A stretch of DNA of 64,000 bases from Rostrohypoxylon terebratum (lineage: Eukaryota > Ascomycota > Sordariomycetes > Xylariales > Hypoxylaceae): contig MU385863.1 in NCBI GenBank assembly GCA_022497145.1, positions 186,001-250,000 of the forward strand, read 5' to 3'. The notes beneath the pieces are model-generated. The model saw only the letters and a list, made by a program, of their open reading frames with translations. It ran no database searches and was not told the origin of the DNA. The translations under genes were made by a program, and so were the position numbers. This document shows, piece after piece, positions 11,727-21,622 of this stretch; the stretch's first letter is position 1; the number at the start of each line of letters is the position of its first letter.

Positions 11727-13377
11727 ATGTCGCTCGACCCCCCTCCCTACCTCGGTTCCCTCCAGAACAACATCCGCCAACGACCAATTCCATGGGATGG
11801 CGCAGCTAGGGCTGGCACCATCACAGAAGCTCAATTGGCCAAGATAAGGGCTGTCGACAAAGTGAAGAGAGAGCAGAGAAAACAAGTAGTCGAGGGCGAT
11901 CTTGATGGTTACCGGATACTGTTTGTTGGAGAACCGGGTATACCTGGTGTCTTAGAGTCGGCAAGCAAGCGCTCCGACGTTGTTCAATACATCTTGGTCT
12001 TACTTAGCGACCTGCTCGAAGGTGCGTCGTACCTCCAACTACATACCCATCCTACCCACCGAGAAGGCAACTACACCATAAGAGCTCGCGACTATCATAC
12101 TCGTGGTGTTTTCTGTTTATCTGGATGCAACGACGTGTGCAAATAACAATACAATGTGCTGATGCTGATGCTGATGCCATCTTAGGTGTCCCGGCTCTAG
12201 CGAAGGCGCTCTTCAAAGACGCAAATCCGTATCAACATTTCCTACCTCTGCTTGCGCGATCGAACAACTCCGAGGATCCAATCCCTCTCCTTACCTCTAC
12301 TGTCCTGACCATACTTATGGCCAACTCGAGAGATGAGTCCGCGGCGACGGAAAATGCTCTACCTCTTCTACTAACCTATCTTTGCGGCTTAGTGAAGAAC
12401 TCGAATGATGCGGGGTTACAAGACATTGCAGTTATGGAGTATTCGTCACTCCTGTACGGCCAGTCATCTCGACGGCTCTTCTGGAAGCAGAGAAGTGAGA
12501 CTGTTGCACCTCTGATCGAAATCCTCCGAAAAGCGGCCGGCGTTGGTGGCGAGTCTTCGGCTAGTCTTTGGAGTGGAAACACAACTACAAGAAGTGGAGG
12601 CTTCGAGGGTATCAGCGGTGGAGTTGGGTTACAACTTTTATACCACGTATTACTCGTACTATGGCAACTAAGTTTCGAGGCGGAAGATGTTGGCGATGAC
12701 TTAAATGAGTATGAAGGACCGTCCATCAAAAATTTCGACGGCGCAACTAATGTGGCTACAGCGAATACGATATCATTCTTTTATACACACAGTTACTACG
12801 CCTTTCGCCAAAGGAGAAGACCACGCGGCTCCTCTTATCTACGTTGTATAACCTTCTCGAAGCCAACCCATCTACACTACTTCCTACAGCAGTCCTGGCC
12901 AGGCTTCCCGGTTTACTCCAAAATGTCGGAGGTCGTCATCTGACGGACCCGGATCTACTAGAGGACCTAGAGAAGCTTAAGGAGATGCTTGAAGAATACC
13001 AGAAGACTAAGACTACATTCGACGAGTACGTCGCCGAGGTCCAATCTGGCCACTTAAGATGGTCGCCACCTCATCGCCACGAGGTCTTCTGGGTGGAGAA
13101 TTCGAGAAAGATTCTGGAGTTTGAAAACGGCGAAATTCCGCGAAAACTAGCCGATATCATGAAGAAGCCTTGGGAAAACGACAAGGCGGTGCTTGCGATC
13201 GCTTGCAACGATATCGGATATCTAGTTAAGGAGGTTCCGGAAAAGAGATACCAGCTAGAGAAATTGGGGTTGAAGGCTCGCATCATGGAACTCATGCAAG
13301 ACTCGGACGAAACCGTACGATGGGAGAGTTTACGGGCCCTTGGTGGTTGGCTCAAGTACAGCTTCGAGAACAATTAA
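11727..13377 (+). CDS. VMA13: V-type proton ATPase subunit H
   Basis: Subunit H sits in the V1 sector of the vacuolar proton pump. It is needed for ATP-driven proton transport and for silencing ATPase activity of free V1. The exons are 11727-12021, 12186-12708 and 12762-13377 (phases 1 and 2), giving 477 residues, the typical size. The helical armadillo/HEAT-like protein shows characteristic blocks: VQYILVLLSDLLEGVPALAK across junction 1, LLYHVLLVLWQLSFEAE before junction 2, EYDIILLYTQLLRLSPKEKT after it, and RWSPPHRHEVFWVEN and DNDIGYLV-like (NDIGYLVKEVPEKR) segments near the C-terminus. The first intron is long (164 nt) but its junction restores the family sequence directly. The start is the ATG at 11727 (MSLDPPPYLGSLQNNIR). 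Confidence 0.95.
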
Positions 13378-14171
13378 TGACCCATTACTGGGTGTGTGAA
13401 TGTGACTATACTCTTTGCTGTATTCTTTCGATTATTGTTGGCGTCGCACTAGGTACTGGCCTGGGTGTAAGGACGATAGCATCTTCTATCGGATAGGATA
13501 GATACGATCGGCTAACTCGAGCTAGTTTAGTGAATTGACATCGAACATCGAATCTGATAACTGGAGCGATATTATGTATAAATTGCGACATCCCTTAGTC
13601 ACTGGTCTTGTCCAGCTCGTCCAGCTTCGGTAATTAACATCCATGCAATTATCATGTAATAGGTATCTAGAAGGGACTCGGGACACTACTTGCGTATCGA
13701 TACGAAATAGACCTTCTCTTAAGGCTGCTTAATACCTAGGTCCTGTTATACGAATACTTCGGCTGATAACGTAATTACCCCAGCTTACCCCAAGCCAGCT
13801 AACCAGTATTAAACCACCTTACGTATCCGATATTCGGTGTTTCGGCTTGCAGCGGCAAGCTCGGGGACTTGTTCCCGCCTTCCTATGGTTCCACGGTTGC
13901 AGGCATTCTTCTAGCAGAGTGAAGCAGCTACCCCTCCCACCCCAATCCGACCCCTTTGTTAAATAATCTGGAGGTACAGAGTAACTAATCGGCGATGGCC
14001 ACCTTGATAACGCTATCCTTCCCTTCGGGACATACAATTCGTTTTTGTGGTTGGCTTCTTTATCCAGGAACCTAGGCAGTATCACATAAAGAAAAGGAGG
14101 ATTTGTTTCTTCCAAATCGATTTGAGTTAATATAGTTAGTACCTAGCAGCTATTCCTTGCGGCAGTTCATC
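13378..14171. promoter_or_regulatory. Promoter region of the MMSDH gene
   Basis: Both flanking genes are on the + strand, so this holds the 3' UTR of VMA13 and the promoter of the dehydrogenase. A TACCTAGGTCC motif is present near 13735. Nothing else is distinctive. Confidence 0.45.
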
Positions 14172-15905
14172 ATGCACCGTCTCGCCCGCACGCGAAGCAT
14201 CACTGCCAGTGCAGGACGCACTGCCACCCGTCTTTCATATTCTACCTCTACTCCTACTCCTTCTCTGCACGCATTATCGTCCAAAATGCCATCCAGAGAA
14301 ACGGCTGCGAGGCACATAGCAGCAACTGCCCAACACCTGCGATCTTACAGCGCACTGGCATCCACAGCAACCAGTTTCCCGACAACGCACGAACGTATCG
14401 CGAAACCGGAAGATACCCCGTGGTTCATAAACAACGAGTTCGTGCCTAGCAAAGCAGACAAGTTTATTGAGCTATACGACCCCGCCACGAACAACTTGGT
14501 CACCCGAGTCCCCCAAAATACGGACGAGGAGCTGAAGGCGGCGGTCGAGAGCGCACAGAAGGCGTTCCCGGCATGGAAGAACACGAGCGTGCTCGCACGA
14601 CAACAGATCATGTTCAAGTTCGTGGCGTTGATCCGGGAGAACTGGGACAGGCTAGCTGCCAGCATAACGCTAGAACAGGGGAAGACGTTTGCGGACGCGA
14701 AGGGCGACGTCCTGCGCGGCTTGCAGGTTGCGGAAGCAGCGTGCGGGGCTCCGGAGTTACTTAAAGGGGAATTGTTAGAGGTGGCAAAGGATATGGAGAC
14801 GCGGAGCTACAGAGAGCCATTAGGCGTCGTGGCGGCAATCTGCCCGTTCAATTTCCCGGCTATGATCCCGCTGTGGTGCATCCCGATCGCGACGGTCACG
14901 GGGAACACGTTGATCCTGAAACCATCGGAGAGGGACCCTGGAGCGGCGATGATCTTGGTCGAGCTGGCGAAGAAGGCCGGGTTCCCGGATGGCGTGATTA
15001 ATGTGGTCCATGGTGCACACCGGACAGTTGATTTCATCTTGGATGCCCCCGAAATTAAAGCGATTAGTTTTGTGGGAGGTAACAAGGCCGGCGAGTACAT
15101 TTTTACCCGCGGGTCGGCAAATGGAAAGAGAGTGCAAGCCAATCTCGGTGCCAAGAATCACGGCGTTGTCATGCAGGATGCCAACAAGAATCACTTCATT
15201 AACGCAGTGGCGGGTGCCGCCTTCGGTGCCGCTGGTCAAAGATGTATGGCTCTAAGCACGCTAGTCATGGTGGGCGAGACCAAGGAATGGCTGCCAGAAC
15301 TAGCCGAGACCGCGAAGAAGCTCCAGGTTAACGGTGGCTTTGAAGAAGGTGCAGATCTTGGTCCTATCATCTCGCCGCAGAGCAAGGAGAGGATCGAGAG
15401 TCTGATCGCTAGCGCCGAGAAGGAGGGCGCTACGATCTTGTTAGACGGACGGGGATACAAGCCGGCTAAGTACCCCAACGGGAACTGGGTCGGCCCAACT
15501 ATCATTAGCAATGTAACGCCGGATATGAAGTGCTACAAGGAAGAGATCTTTGGTCCGGTCTTAGTGACCCTAAACGTGGACACTCTGGACGAGGCCATCG
15601 AGCTGGTCAACCGCAACGAGTACGGAAACGGCACGGCGATCTTCACACGATCGGGGGCGACGGCAGAGGCGTTTAGGAAGAACATCGAGGCCGGGCAGGT
15701 GGGCATCAACGTGCCGATCCCAGTGCCATTACCCATGTTCTCGTTCACGGGCAACAAGAAGAGCATTGCGGGAGGCGGCGCGAACACATTCTACGGCAGG
15801 CCAGGTGTCAACTTCTACACGCAGCAGAAGACGGTGACGGCGCTGTGGTCGAGCGCCGACGCCATCTCGAGGAAAGCAGATGTGGCTATGCCTACGCATA
15901 GTTAG
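14172..15905 (+). CDS. Methylmalonate-semialdehyde dehydrogenase (ALDH6 type), mitochondrial
   Basis: This CoA-acylating aldehyde dehydrogenase converts methylmalonate semialdehyde to propionyl-CoA (and malonate semialdehyde to acetyl-CoA) in valine and thymine catabolism, in the mitochondrial matrix. It is a single exon of 577 residues. I chose the ATG at 14172 because the frame upstream has only a TTG. The N-terminus is rich in Arg, Ser and Thr and lacks acids, as in a mitochondrial presequence. ALDH6 signatures are present: the PWFINNEFVPS start of the mature enzyme, TLEQGKTFADAKGDVLRGLQ, CPFNFPAMIPLWCIPIA, FVGGNKAGEYIF, and the catalytic Cys358 in GQRCMALST. The C-terminus includes FSFTGNKKSIAGG. 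No introns or defects are seen. Confidence 0.95.
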   Translation: MHRLARTRSITASAGRTATRLSYSTSTPTPSLHALSSKMPSRETAARHIAATAQHLRSYSALASTATSFPTTHERIAKPEDTPWFINNEFVPSKADKFIELYDPATNNLVTRVPQNTDEELKAAVESAQKAFPAWKNTSVLARQQIMFKFVALIRENWDRLAASITLEQGKTFADAKGDVLRGLQVAEAACGAPELLKGELLEVAKDMETRSYREPLGVVAAICPFNFPAMIPLWCIPIATVTGNTLILKPSERDPGAAMILVELAKKAGFPDGVINVVHGAHRTVDFILDAPEIKAISFVGGNKAGEYIFTRGSANGKRVQANLGAKNHGVVMQDANKNHFINAVAGAAFGAAGQRCMALSTLVMVGETKEWLPELAETAKKLQVNGGFEEGADLGPIISPQSKERIESLIASAEKEGATILLDGRGYKPAKYPNGNWVGPTIISNVTPDMKCYKEEIFGPVLVTLNVDTLDEAIELVNRNEYGNGTAIFTRSGATAEAFRKNIEAGQVGINVPIPVPLPMFSFTGNKKSIAGGGANTFYGRPGVNFYTQQKTVTALWSSADAISRKADVAMPTHS

Positions 15906-16431
15906 GGGTATTATCAAATGGCTGATTTGGACTTGTTAAGGGTGGTCTGGGGCGACATGCCATGTATATAGATATATTATATAAAATAGGTATATGAGGC
16001 AATGATCTTGATATGTTATGAAGAGGATGATGTAAGGTTTCGCATTACATGTTGTCAATTGTAGATTACCAACTATTGGGACAGGCAATTCTCTTCATGA
16101 CATTCTTGAATGTTTCTTCATACGCAAAGTTAATAGTATTACTAGGAACCTACCTACCTAAGGGATATCCAAGGTGGTATCCATGGATGCAAGTCTCGGC
16201 GTTTAGATTATACATAGGTAGTATAGCCGATCTAAGCCTCGGAGATTCTAGATGCAGCTTCCCGTCGGGTCTTCCAATTGCCGCATATAGATGACAAATG
16301 ACGTGTTGCCCAAACCCAAACCCAAACCCAAATACCTACCTGCCTGCCTAGTACTTGTTCCCCTCTGCCTTCTTCATCGAATCCAAATCTTGAATACCAA
16401 CATGAACACATGAACACATGAACAATGAGCA
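15906..16431. promoter_or_regulatory. Promoter region of the F-box gene, with CCCAAA repeat
   Basis: Four tandem CCCAAA units occupy 16309-16332, followed by overlapping ATGAACAC/ATGAGCA repeats up to the start codon. An ATG at 16425 in another frame gives only a short upstream frame. Confidence 0.45.
16309..16332 (+). repeat. (CCCAAA)4 tandem repeat
   Basis: Four perfect hexamers about 100 bp upstream of the F-box start codon. Confidence 0.9.
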
Positions 16432-18093
16432 ATGAGCAAAATAAACAACAGCACTGAGCTTAGTCTTAGGTATCTTCCTAATGCGAAGAGGCATGGCCAC
16501 AAGATTGGCCTACTAGACCTACCACACGATATATTCTTCCTCATATGTTCTTATCTCTCGTCGCAAGATTGCGTGCTCTGTCGCCGGGTGAGCCGATCAT
16601 GGCTCCAAGCATTTTCCAACCAGGACATCTCATGGACTTTCATGAAATTATATTTCCCCCGGTGTCTCGAAATGCGGCGATTCGCCGAGGCACAGGATGA
16701 GAAACCAAACTGGAATCATGTTTTTGCCAACGTGGCAAGAAGATATTATTACCTACGATCTGCAACGCCACGATTAGTTGAGAAGATCGATATCGACCCA
16801 GAAGCGGAGAATGGATTTTTCTATACCGATGAACCTGTTCGTCGATATTTGACCTGGAATAACCAGTCTACCGATTTTCAGCATCCTGAACCAACCTGGA
16901 CCATGGACTGCGGGTTATTGATATATGCGGTTACTACAGGGATATTTATTGCATATGACTTAGAGACCGAAGCTCGAATCCCTGTTCCTTTTAGATATAC
17001 CGATGACACGGTCATTCGGCGCATACGCCTTGCTTGTGGTGTGTTGATTATCGAGTGGTTTGAAGGATACGCCTTCGCGGAAACGGAGTTAGAAAAGCCA
17101 TATCCTTATTACGCCACAGCATTTGATGTGGTTAGGAAGCCATATCAAAGCATTCTATCTTCGTCATTGGAGATGCAGTGTGTTTGGGATATCACATTCC
17201 GCTCCGAATGGAAGAATTTTCCTCCTGGCTTCTCAGCCGCCGACAATCAAGTCTTTTACTCTGCCCATACTTCTACTCACTATGTTCTGTATTCATGGAT
17301 AGACGACCCTACGCCAAGAGGGAACGACGACCCTCAGGAAGAACTTATCATCTGGGATATTTCTAAGCCATCTTCTTACCGAGCGTCGCTCGACCCAACA
17401 GGGATCAACAAACCTAGGCCCGGCAGTAGCGAAGAAGGGCCAGTGATCATCAATAAAATTTCGCAGGAGACCCTAGTTTTCATAGGCTTAGGGCAAACGC
17501 TTGATGGGCCGCGCTTACGAGAAATTCTCCTTGACGATGCGAACGTGTATTTCCATGAAGAGGACCACTGTTGGCTATATGATGTGAATGCGGCCCACTC
17601 CCGCCATCACAAAGTGCGTTGTACGGGATTCCCCCTTTTGGGGATCGGTCCTCGTTGGTTTGATGAGTGCTGCGCTGATGGCGATGTGTTCATGAGTTTC
17701 TGCACACGCGCCGGGTCGCTATCACGCACTTTGAACATGCAATCTTGGGATTTCGCTGGCGGCAAAGGCAGGGTGTGGCCGGGTTGGGCACCTTGCTGGC
17801 GACACGAGGAGTTCCCGTACTTGACTGTGAGCGATATGGTAGATGTTGCTGCTGGTGTTAGGATTGCGGCAAGACAGTGCTTCATGATGGAGACCCTGTC
17901 GTCATTTGTGTTTCCCAGACTCAGCGTCCAGGAGGAGCAAGATGGCGGGCTAGGAGTAGAGGATGATCTGACCGAAGTTAGATTTGCGGATGGAGCATGG
18001 CGGCAGCTATTAGGAAAGGGCAAAATAATGGGAGATGAGCGTTGGGTCGTTGGTCATGATGGGTGTGGTCATATTACCATTTTCCGGTTCTAA
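16432..18093 (+). CDS. F-box protein of unknown target
   Basis: This is a single exon of 553 residues. The F-box lies at about residues 26-70 (GLLDLPHDIFFLICSYLSSQ, then CRRVSRSWLQAFSNQDISW), which would dock to Skp1 in an SCF ubiquitin ligase. The remainder has several hydrophobic/aromatic strand-like stretches (for example WTMDCGLLIYAVTTGIFIAY and EELIIWDIS) that could form a degenerate beta-propeller-like substrate domain, but no clear WD repeats can be counted. Such F-box proteins are numerous and poorly characterised in filamentous fungi. The substrate is unknown. The start codon is preceded by repeated ATGAGCAA-like sequence; I use the ATG at 16432, which keeps the long frame. Confidence 0.8.
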   Translation: MSKINNSTELSLRYLPNAKRHGHKIGLLDLPHDIFFLICSYLSSQDCVLCRRVSRSWLQAFSNQDISWTFMKLYFPRCLEMRRFAEAQDEKPNWNHVFANVARRYYYLRSATPRLVEKIDIDPEAENGFFYTDEPVRRYLTWNNQSTDFQHPEPTWTMDCGLLIYAVTTGIFIAYDLETEARIPVPFRYTDDTVIRRIRLACGVLIIEWFEGYAFAETELEKPYPYYATAFDVVRKPYQSILSSSLEMQCVWDITFRSEWKNFPPGFSAADNQVFYSAHTSTHYVLYSWIDDPTPRGNDDPQEELIIWDISKPSSYRASLDPTGINKPRPGSSEEGPVIINKISQETLVFIGLGQTLDGPRLREILLDDANVYFHEEDHCWLYDVNAAHSRHHKVRCTGFPLLGIGPRWFDECCADGDVFMSFCTRAGSLSRTLNMQSWDFAGGKGRVWPGWAPCWRHEEFPYLTVSDMVDVAAGVRIAARQCFMMETLSSFVFPRLSVQEEQDGGLGVEDDLTEVRFADGAWRQLLGKGKIMGDERWVVGHDGCGHITIFRF

Positions 18094-19289
18094 GGCCAGT
18101 GCCATAGACCGAACTCCCTCGCGCCGAGTTGGGTCGTTTATAAACTTGGTCACATCAGAAAAGTCTATCAAGTGTACAGTCGAGAAAAGACGCCCTTTGA
18201 AATCGCTAGCTTCTACGACTTCGCTTGTATCGCAACTCGACGCACACTTTAAGCTAGTACTCTTTGCTAAGCTTAGAATCATACACTAGGTATTATCATC
18301 TCCTCGGAAATGCGAGGAAACCAAGATGGCTTTGTTTTAAGATAAGTTGGTCAGAAATATCGACAAGGGAAAAAAGGGACCGTAAAAATCATTGGCGGAA
18401 CACCCTGTAATAATGTGAAAACCCAATAGCTATGCCATCTCCTGCGTTTTCCGGCGGGATCGTTATATTCGTCGACTTATTATTCTCTTTCGTTTCGTTT
18501 TTACATAAATTTTTATCACATCAAGCCCTGCCTGGTATGTAGTCACTAAAAGTTATCAAAGTGTAGGGTGTAGGGTGTAGGGCGTGAGTAAGTTGCTCCG
18601 ACCTGGGTACCATATTCCACATCGGCCCCTCCCGGACTACAGCGGAGATGCAAGAAATTCTTCACCCTCGTATATGATTGGGCAACCAGACGGTGATAGA
18701 TCCGCTCTTGGCGCAAGCCCGACAAAACCTTGAGCTGTAGAGATATCTAATCCATCCAACCCATCCCAACCCATCCCAACCCATCTGATAACCAGACTAG
18801 GCAGGTCGGTGGACCAAGATCAAGAACGGGGGTGGGTGGAGAGTTTTCCCTCGCACCTGTGATAATACTACCTAGGTCCTACATAGGACCTAGGTATGTA
18901 GAAGCCATTCGGCGAATCGTTCCAAGATCATTCTTAGCTTGCCGCTCCCGTTTGCAGCTATCGCCTGCTGTGGTGCTACCCAGCCTGCCCAGCCTGCCCA
19001 GCTTGCTTAGCTGTACATACAGTGTTATGTATTGTAACCTTGCGATGAGCGGGGCTAAAGGAGAGGGAAATTTTATTAATACTCGAGCTGCATCTCCCTA
19101 ACCTACCATCTTTACTCTTCTCTCTAGAGAAGTTGCTGGGTTGCTGCTCTTCTAATTGGGTTATTTGGTAGGTGTGATTTCACTTCATTGCCTCTGCTTA
19201 CATATTTTTCAATAGAAGCAAGGTAAAGAAAGTACCTAAGCAACACCTGAAAAAAAGCAAAATCCAGTCCAGTCAAGCCAAGCCAAGCC
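18094..19289. other. Intergenic stretch with tandem repeats and a 28-bp palindrome
   Basis: This spacer upstream of the phosphatase-like gene contains three copies of GTGTAGG (18561-18581). It also contains a 10-bp CCATCCCAAC repeat (about 18752-18785) and a near-perfect palindrome at 18869-18896 with 13-bp arms around a 2-bp centre. Short AGCCTGCCC repeats lie near 18982. No gene is recognised. Confidence 0.55.
18869..18896. repeat. 28-bp palindrome built from the CCTAGGT motif
   Basis: The left arm TACCTAGGTCCTA (18869-18881) and the right arm TAGGACCTAGGTA (18884-18896) are exact reverse complements, separated by CA. The arms carry the intergenic motif that recurs throughout the window. 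Confidence 0.85.
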
Positions 19290-20747
19290 ATGGCGATCAA
19301 GGCGTTTCTTCTCTCGCTAGCGACTCTCCCGCTCGCCAGCAGCGAGACCGTCCTTGGTGTTTACATCTTCCATCGTCACGGAGATAGAACACCTAAGGCT
19401 CTCGCGCCGACGAACCTAACTGCGCTTGGCGCAGACGAGGTTTTCCAGTCCGGCACCTACTATCGCAACAAGTACATCGCGTCCAACGCCAGTGCGCCGA
19501 TCGTAGGGCTCAGCAATGATATCGCGGTTCCTACGCAGCTGAACATTATCTCGCCCTCTGACTCCGTGTTACAGAGCTCAGCCATAGCTTTCTTGCAGGG
19601 CATATACCCGCCCGCCGGCACCAACAGCGTATCGATCTTGGCCAACAAGTCCGAGGTCGTTGCTCCGCTTGGTGGCTACCAGTACATTCCCGTGTCGACC
19701 AGCTCGGTCACTGCCAGCAGCGCAAACTCCGAGAATAGCGAATGGCTTCAGGGCGGTTCGGGATGCGGCAACGCCGTCGTGAGCTCGAATAACTACCTGG
19801 TCTCCACCGAGTACACATCTCTCCTCTCTTCGACCAAGAGCTTCTACGCCGATCTACTCCCGGTGTACAATGCGACCTTCAGCGCCAGCCAGGCCACCTT
19901 CAAGAACGCGTACACGATCTTCGACCTGGTGAACGTAGCCACGATCCACAACTCCAGCATCCCGAGCTCGCAACTGCTCACAAACGAGACCCTGTTCCAG
20001 TTGAGGACCCTGGCGGATAACCACGAGTGGAATCTGGCGTACAACTCCAGCGACCCGATCCGGGCGATCGCGGGAGCCACGCTCGCGGCGCAGATCGTGC
20101 AGCAGCTCAACGCGACGCTGACGAAGAAGGGCAGCACGCCCGTCAGCATCCAGTTCGGCGCGTACGCGTCCTTCATGTCGTTCTTCGGGCTCGCGCAGCT
20201 GCAGAAGGTGTCCGTGGACTTCACCGGCGTCGTCGACTACGCCTCCTCCATCGTGTTCGAGCTCGTCACCAACGCGACCGACGTATCGAGCTCGAACTAC
20301 CCCAGCACGGACGACGTCAGCGTCAGGTTCTACCTCGCCAACGGCACCGCCGCGATCAACGAGCCCAAGGTCTACCCCCTGTTCGGCCAGGAGGATACGC
20401 TGGTCTCGTGGTCGACGTTCACGAGCGAGATGGGCAAGTTCGCTATCGGCGACACCGAGAGCTGGTGTGCTGCTTGCGGCAACACGACGGGCATTTGCGC
20501 CACTTCCGCTTCGACTTCGGGATCCGATGGTAGCGGTAGCACCGAGGCGTCGACCAAGTCCGGAAACGGTGTCACGCTGCCGGTAGCCGGTGTGATCGGT
20601 GCGCTAGTAACTTTGGTCGTCATACTAGGTGTTGAGGGGTTGGTGTACGCGGTTGCGGGCTTGAAGTTGGTTAAGAAGTCTACGCTCGCTGCGGCTGCTG
20701 CTGCCGGGACTGCGACCACGGGTACGACGGCGGGTGTGAAGGCATAG
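19290..20747 (+). CDS. Membrane-anchored histidine acid phosphatase-like protein, catalytic HD motif missing
   Basis: This is a single exon of 485 residues. Parts in order: a signal peptide (about 1-18); RHGDRTP (His30, the phospho-accepting histidine of the RHGxRxP motif); a long domain with many N-x-S/T sites; a Ser/Gly/Thr-rich linker after about 400; and a C-terminal hydrophobic helix (PVAGVIGALVTLVVILGVEG) with a short tail. In active members of this superfamily the second motif is an AHD near the start of a late strand. Here the aligned segment reads IQFGAYASFMSFFGL (around residues 287-301), so both the His and the proton-donor Asp are absent. The fold is therefore kept but normal phosphatase chemistry is doubtful. 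It may be a cell-surface pseudoenzyme or a divergent subfamily. Base composition is GC-rich, especially 20000-20500. Confidence 0.85.
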   Translation: MAIKAFLLSLATLPLASSETVLGVYIFHRHGDRTPKALAPTNLTALGADEVFQSGTYYRNKYIASNASAPIVGLSNDIAVPTQLNIISPSDSVLQSSAIAFLQGIYPPAGTNSVSILANKSEVVAPLGGYQYIPVSTSSVTASSANSENSEWLQGGSGCGNAVVSSNNYLVSTEYTSLLSSTKSFYADLLPVYNATFSASQATFKNAYTIFDLVNVATIHNSSIPSSQLLTNETLFQLRTLADNHEWNLAYNSSDPIRAIAGATLAAQIVQQLNATLTKKGSTPVSIQFGAYASFMSFFGLAQLQKVSVDFTGVVDYASSIVFELVTNATDVSSSNYPSTDDVSVRFYLANGTAAINEPKVYPLFGQEDTLVSWSTFTSEMGKFAIGDTESWCAACGNTTGICATSASTSGSDGSGSTEASTKSGNGVTLPVAGVIGALVTLVVILGVEGLVYAVAGLKLVKKSTLAAAAAAGTATTGTTAGVKA

Positions 20748-21464
20748 AAAGGGTAATATCGAAGGATGACGAGAATTAGAACGAGAATGAGGAAAGGGGT
20801 GAGGGATGATACCACGTAGTGACGCCGTATGAAATAGGATAAGGTGGGATAATGTCGGCTTCGAATACCTTCTTCATATACCTAGCTAATTTCTATGATC
20901 TAGCAACCAGCAATGAGTAAAAGGCCAAGGATCTTGTTATGTATCATATATACTGTAAGGTGCTCATAGTTTCTATCATATTTCTATTATATAAAGCGGT
21001 TTTGAAGCATTTCACCCTTCGGCATAACCGTCATTCCACGGTCCGCCCCCTAATTTGTATACCGCTAAGGGTCTTGCGCCCGCTACGAACTAATTTGCAT
21101 ATCGCGGCGGCGACAACGAGTTGGATTCATTTTCGAATTACAGGGAGGTTTATTAATCAATTGTTCATGAGTTCCTCCCAGCTTCGAATAATTATTTCGC
21201 ATAGTGGTTCTGATTTTCTAATCATCTCTGCCATGATCAGAAATGGGTATGCCTTTGGCTTGGGGACGACCAACCATACATATGTCATAGGTACCTAATC
21301 AACTATACAATTGAAATTATTTCTCACTGGACTTCAGCAGAAATAATGGATTCGAGAGATAAAATAATGAGAAACTGAAATACGCTGCTCTCATACTACA
21401 GTCTACAGTAAATGCGACAAAGTGGATCCGGCCAATCGGGTAAAACCTGGGTAAACCAAAGGCT
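20748..21464. other. Intergenic stretch upstream of U6
   Basis: This holds the 3' flank of the phosphatase-like gene and AT-rich DNA leading to the U6 promoter. No coding sequence is supported. Confidence 0.5.
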
Positions 21465-21470
21465 TATATA
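21465..21470 (+). promoter_or_regulatory. TATA box of the U6 gene
   Basis: TATATA lies about 27 bp upstream of the inferred U6 start, the expected place for an RNA polymerase III type 3-like TATA element used by fungal U6 genes. Confidence 0.75.
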
Positions 21471-21491
21471 GCTAAATAATAAACATTTTTT

Positions 21492-21592
21492 CGCCTTCGG
21501 GCATTTGGTCAATTTGAAACGATACAGAGAAGATTAGCATGGCCCCTGCACTAAGGATGACACGCTCAATCAAAGAGAAGCAAACCATTTTT
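21492..21592 (+). ncRNA. U6: U6 spliceosomal snRNA
   Basis: U6 is the catalytic snRNA of the spliceosome. The sequence contains the invariant blocks of U6: the 5' stem-loop with a TTCG tetraloop (21493-21502); TTTGGTCAATTTGAAACGAT; the ACAGAGA box (21524-21530); the catalytic AGC triad (21536-21538); and the U4-pairing and internal-stem-loop region GCATGGCCCCTGCACTAAGG. The 3' end runs into TTTTT at 21588-21592, a Pol III terminator, with a second T run at 21598-21604. No intron interrupts it, although some fungal U6 genes have them. The exact 5' nucleotide is uncertain by 1-3 bases. Confidence 0.95.
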
Positions 21593-21604
21593 CGCTGTTT
21601 TTTT
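21588..21604 (+). terminator. Pol III terminator of U6
   Basis: Two T runs, five T at 21588-21592 and seven T at 21598-21604, directly follow the conserved U6 sequence. Confidence 0.8.
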
Positions 21605-21611
21605 ACACGCA

Positions 21612-21622
21612 GGTTCGAATTG
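21612..21622 (+). promoter_or_regulatory. Downstream B box of the U6 gene
   Basis: GGTTCGAATTG matches the first nine positions of the B-box consensus GGTTCGANTCC and lies 20 bp beyond the first terminator T run. In yeast SNR6 a B box downstream of the terminator recruits TFIIIC. The same layout with a much shorter distance is inferred here. Confidence 0.7.

Noticed and set aside
20027..20533. 168-codon frame rich in Arg inside the phosphatase-like gene
   Set aside because: It is the +1 shadow of a GC-rich real coding exon.
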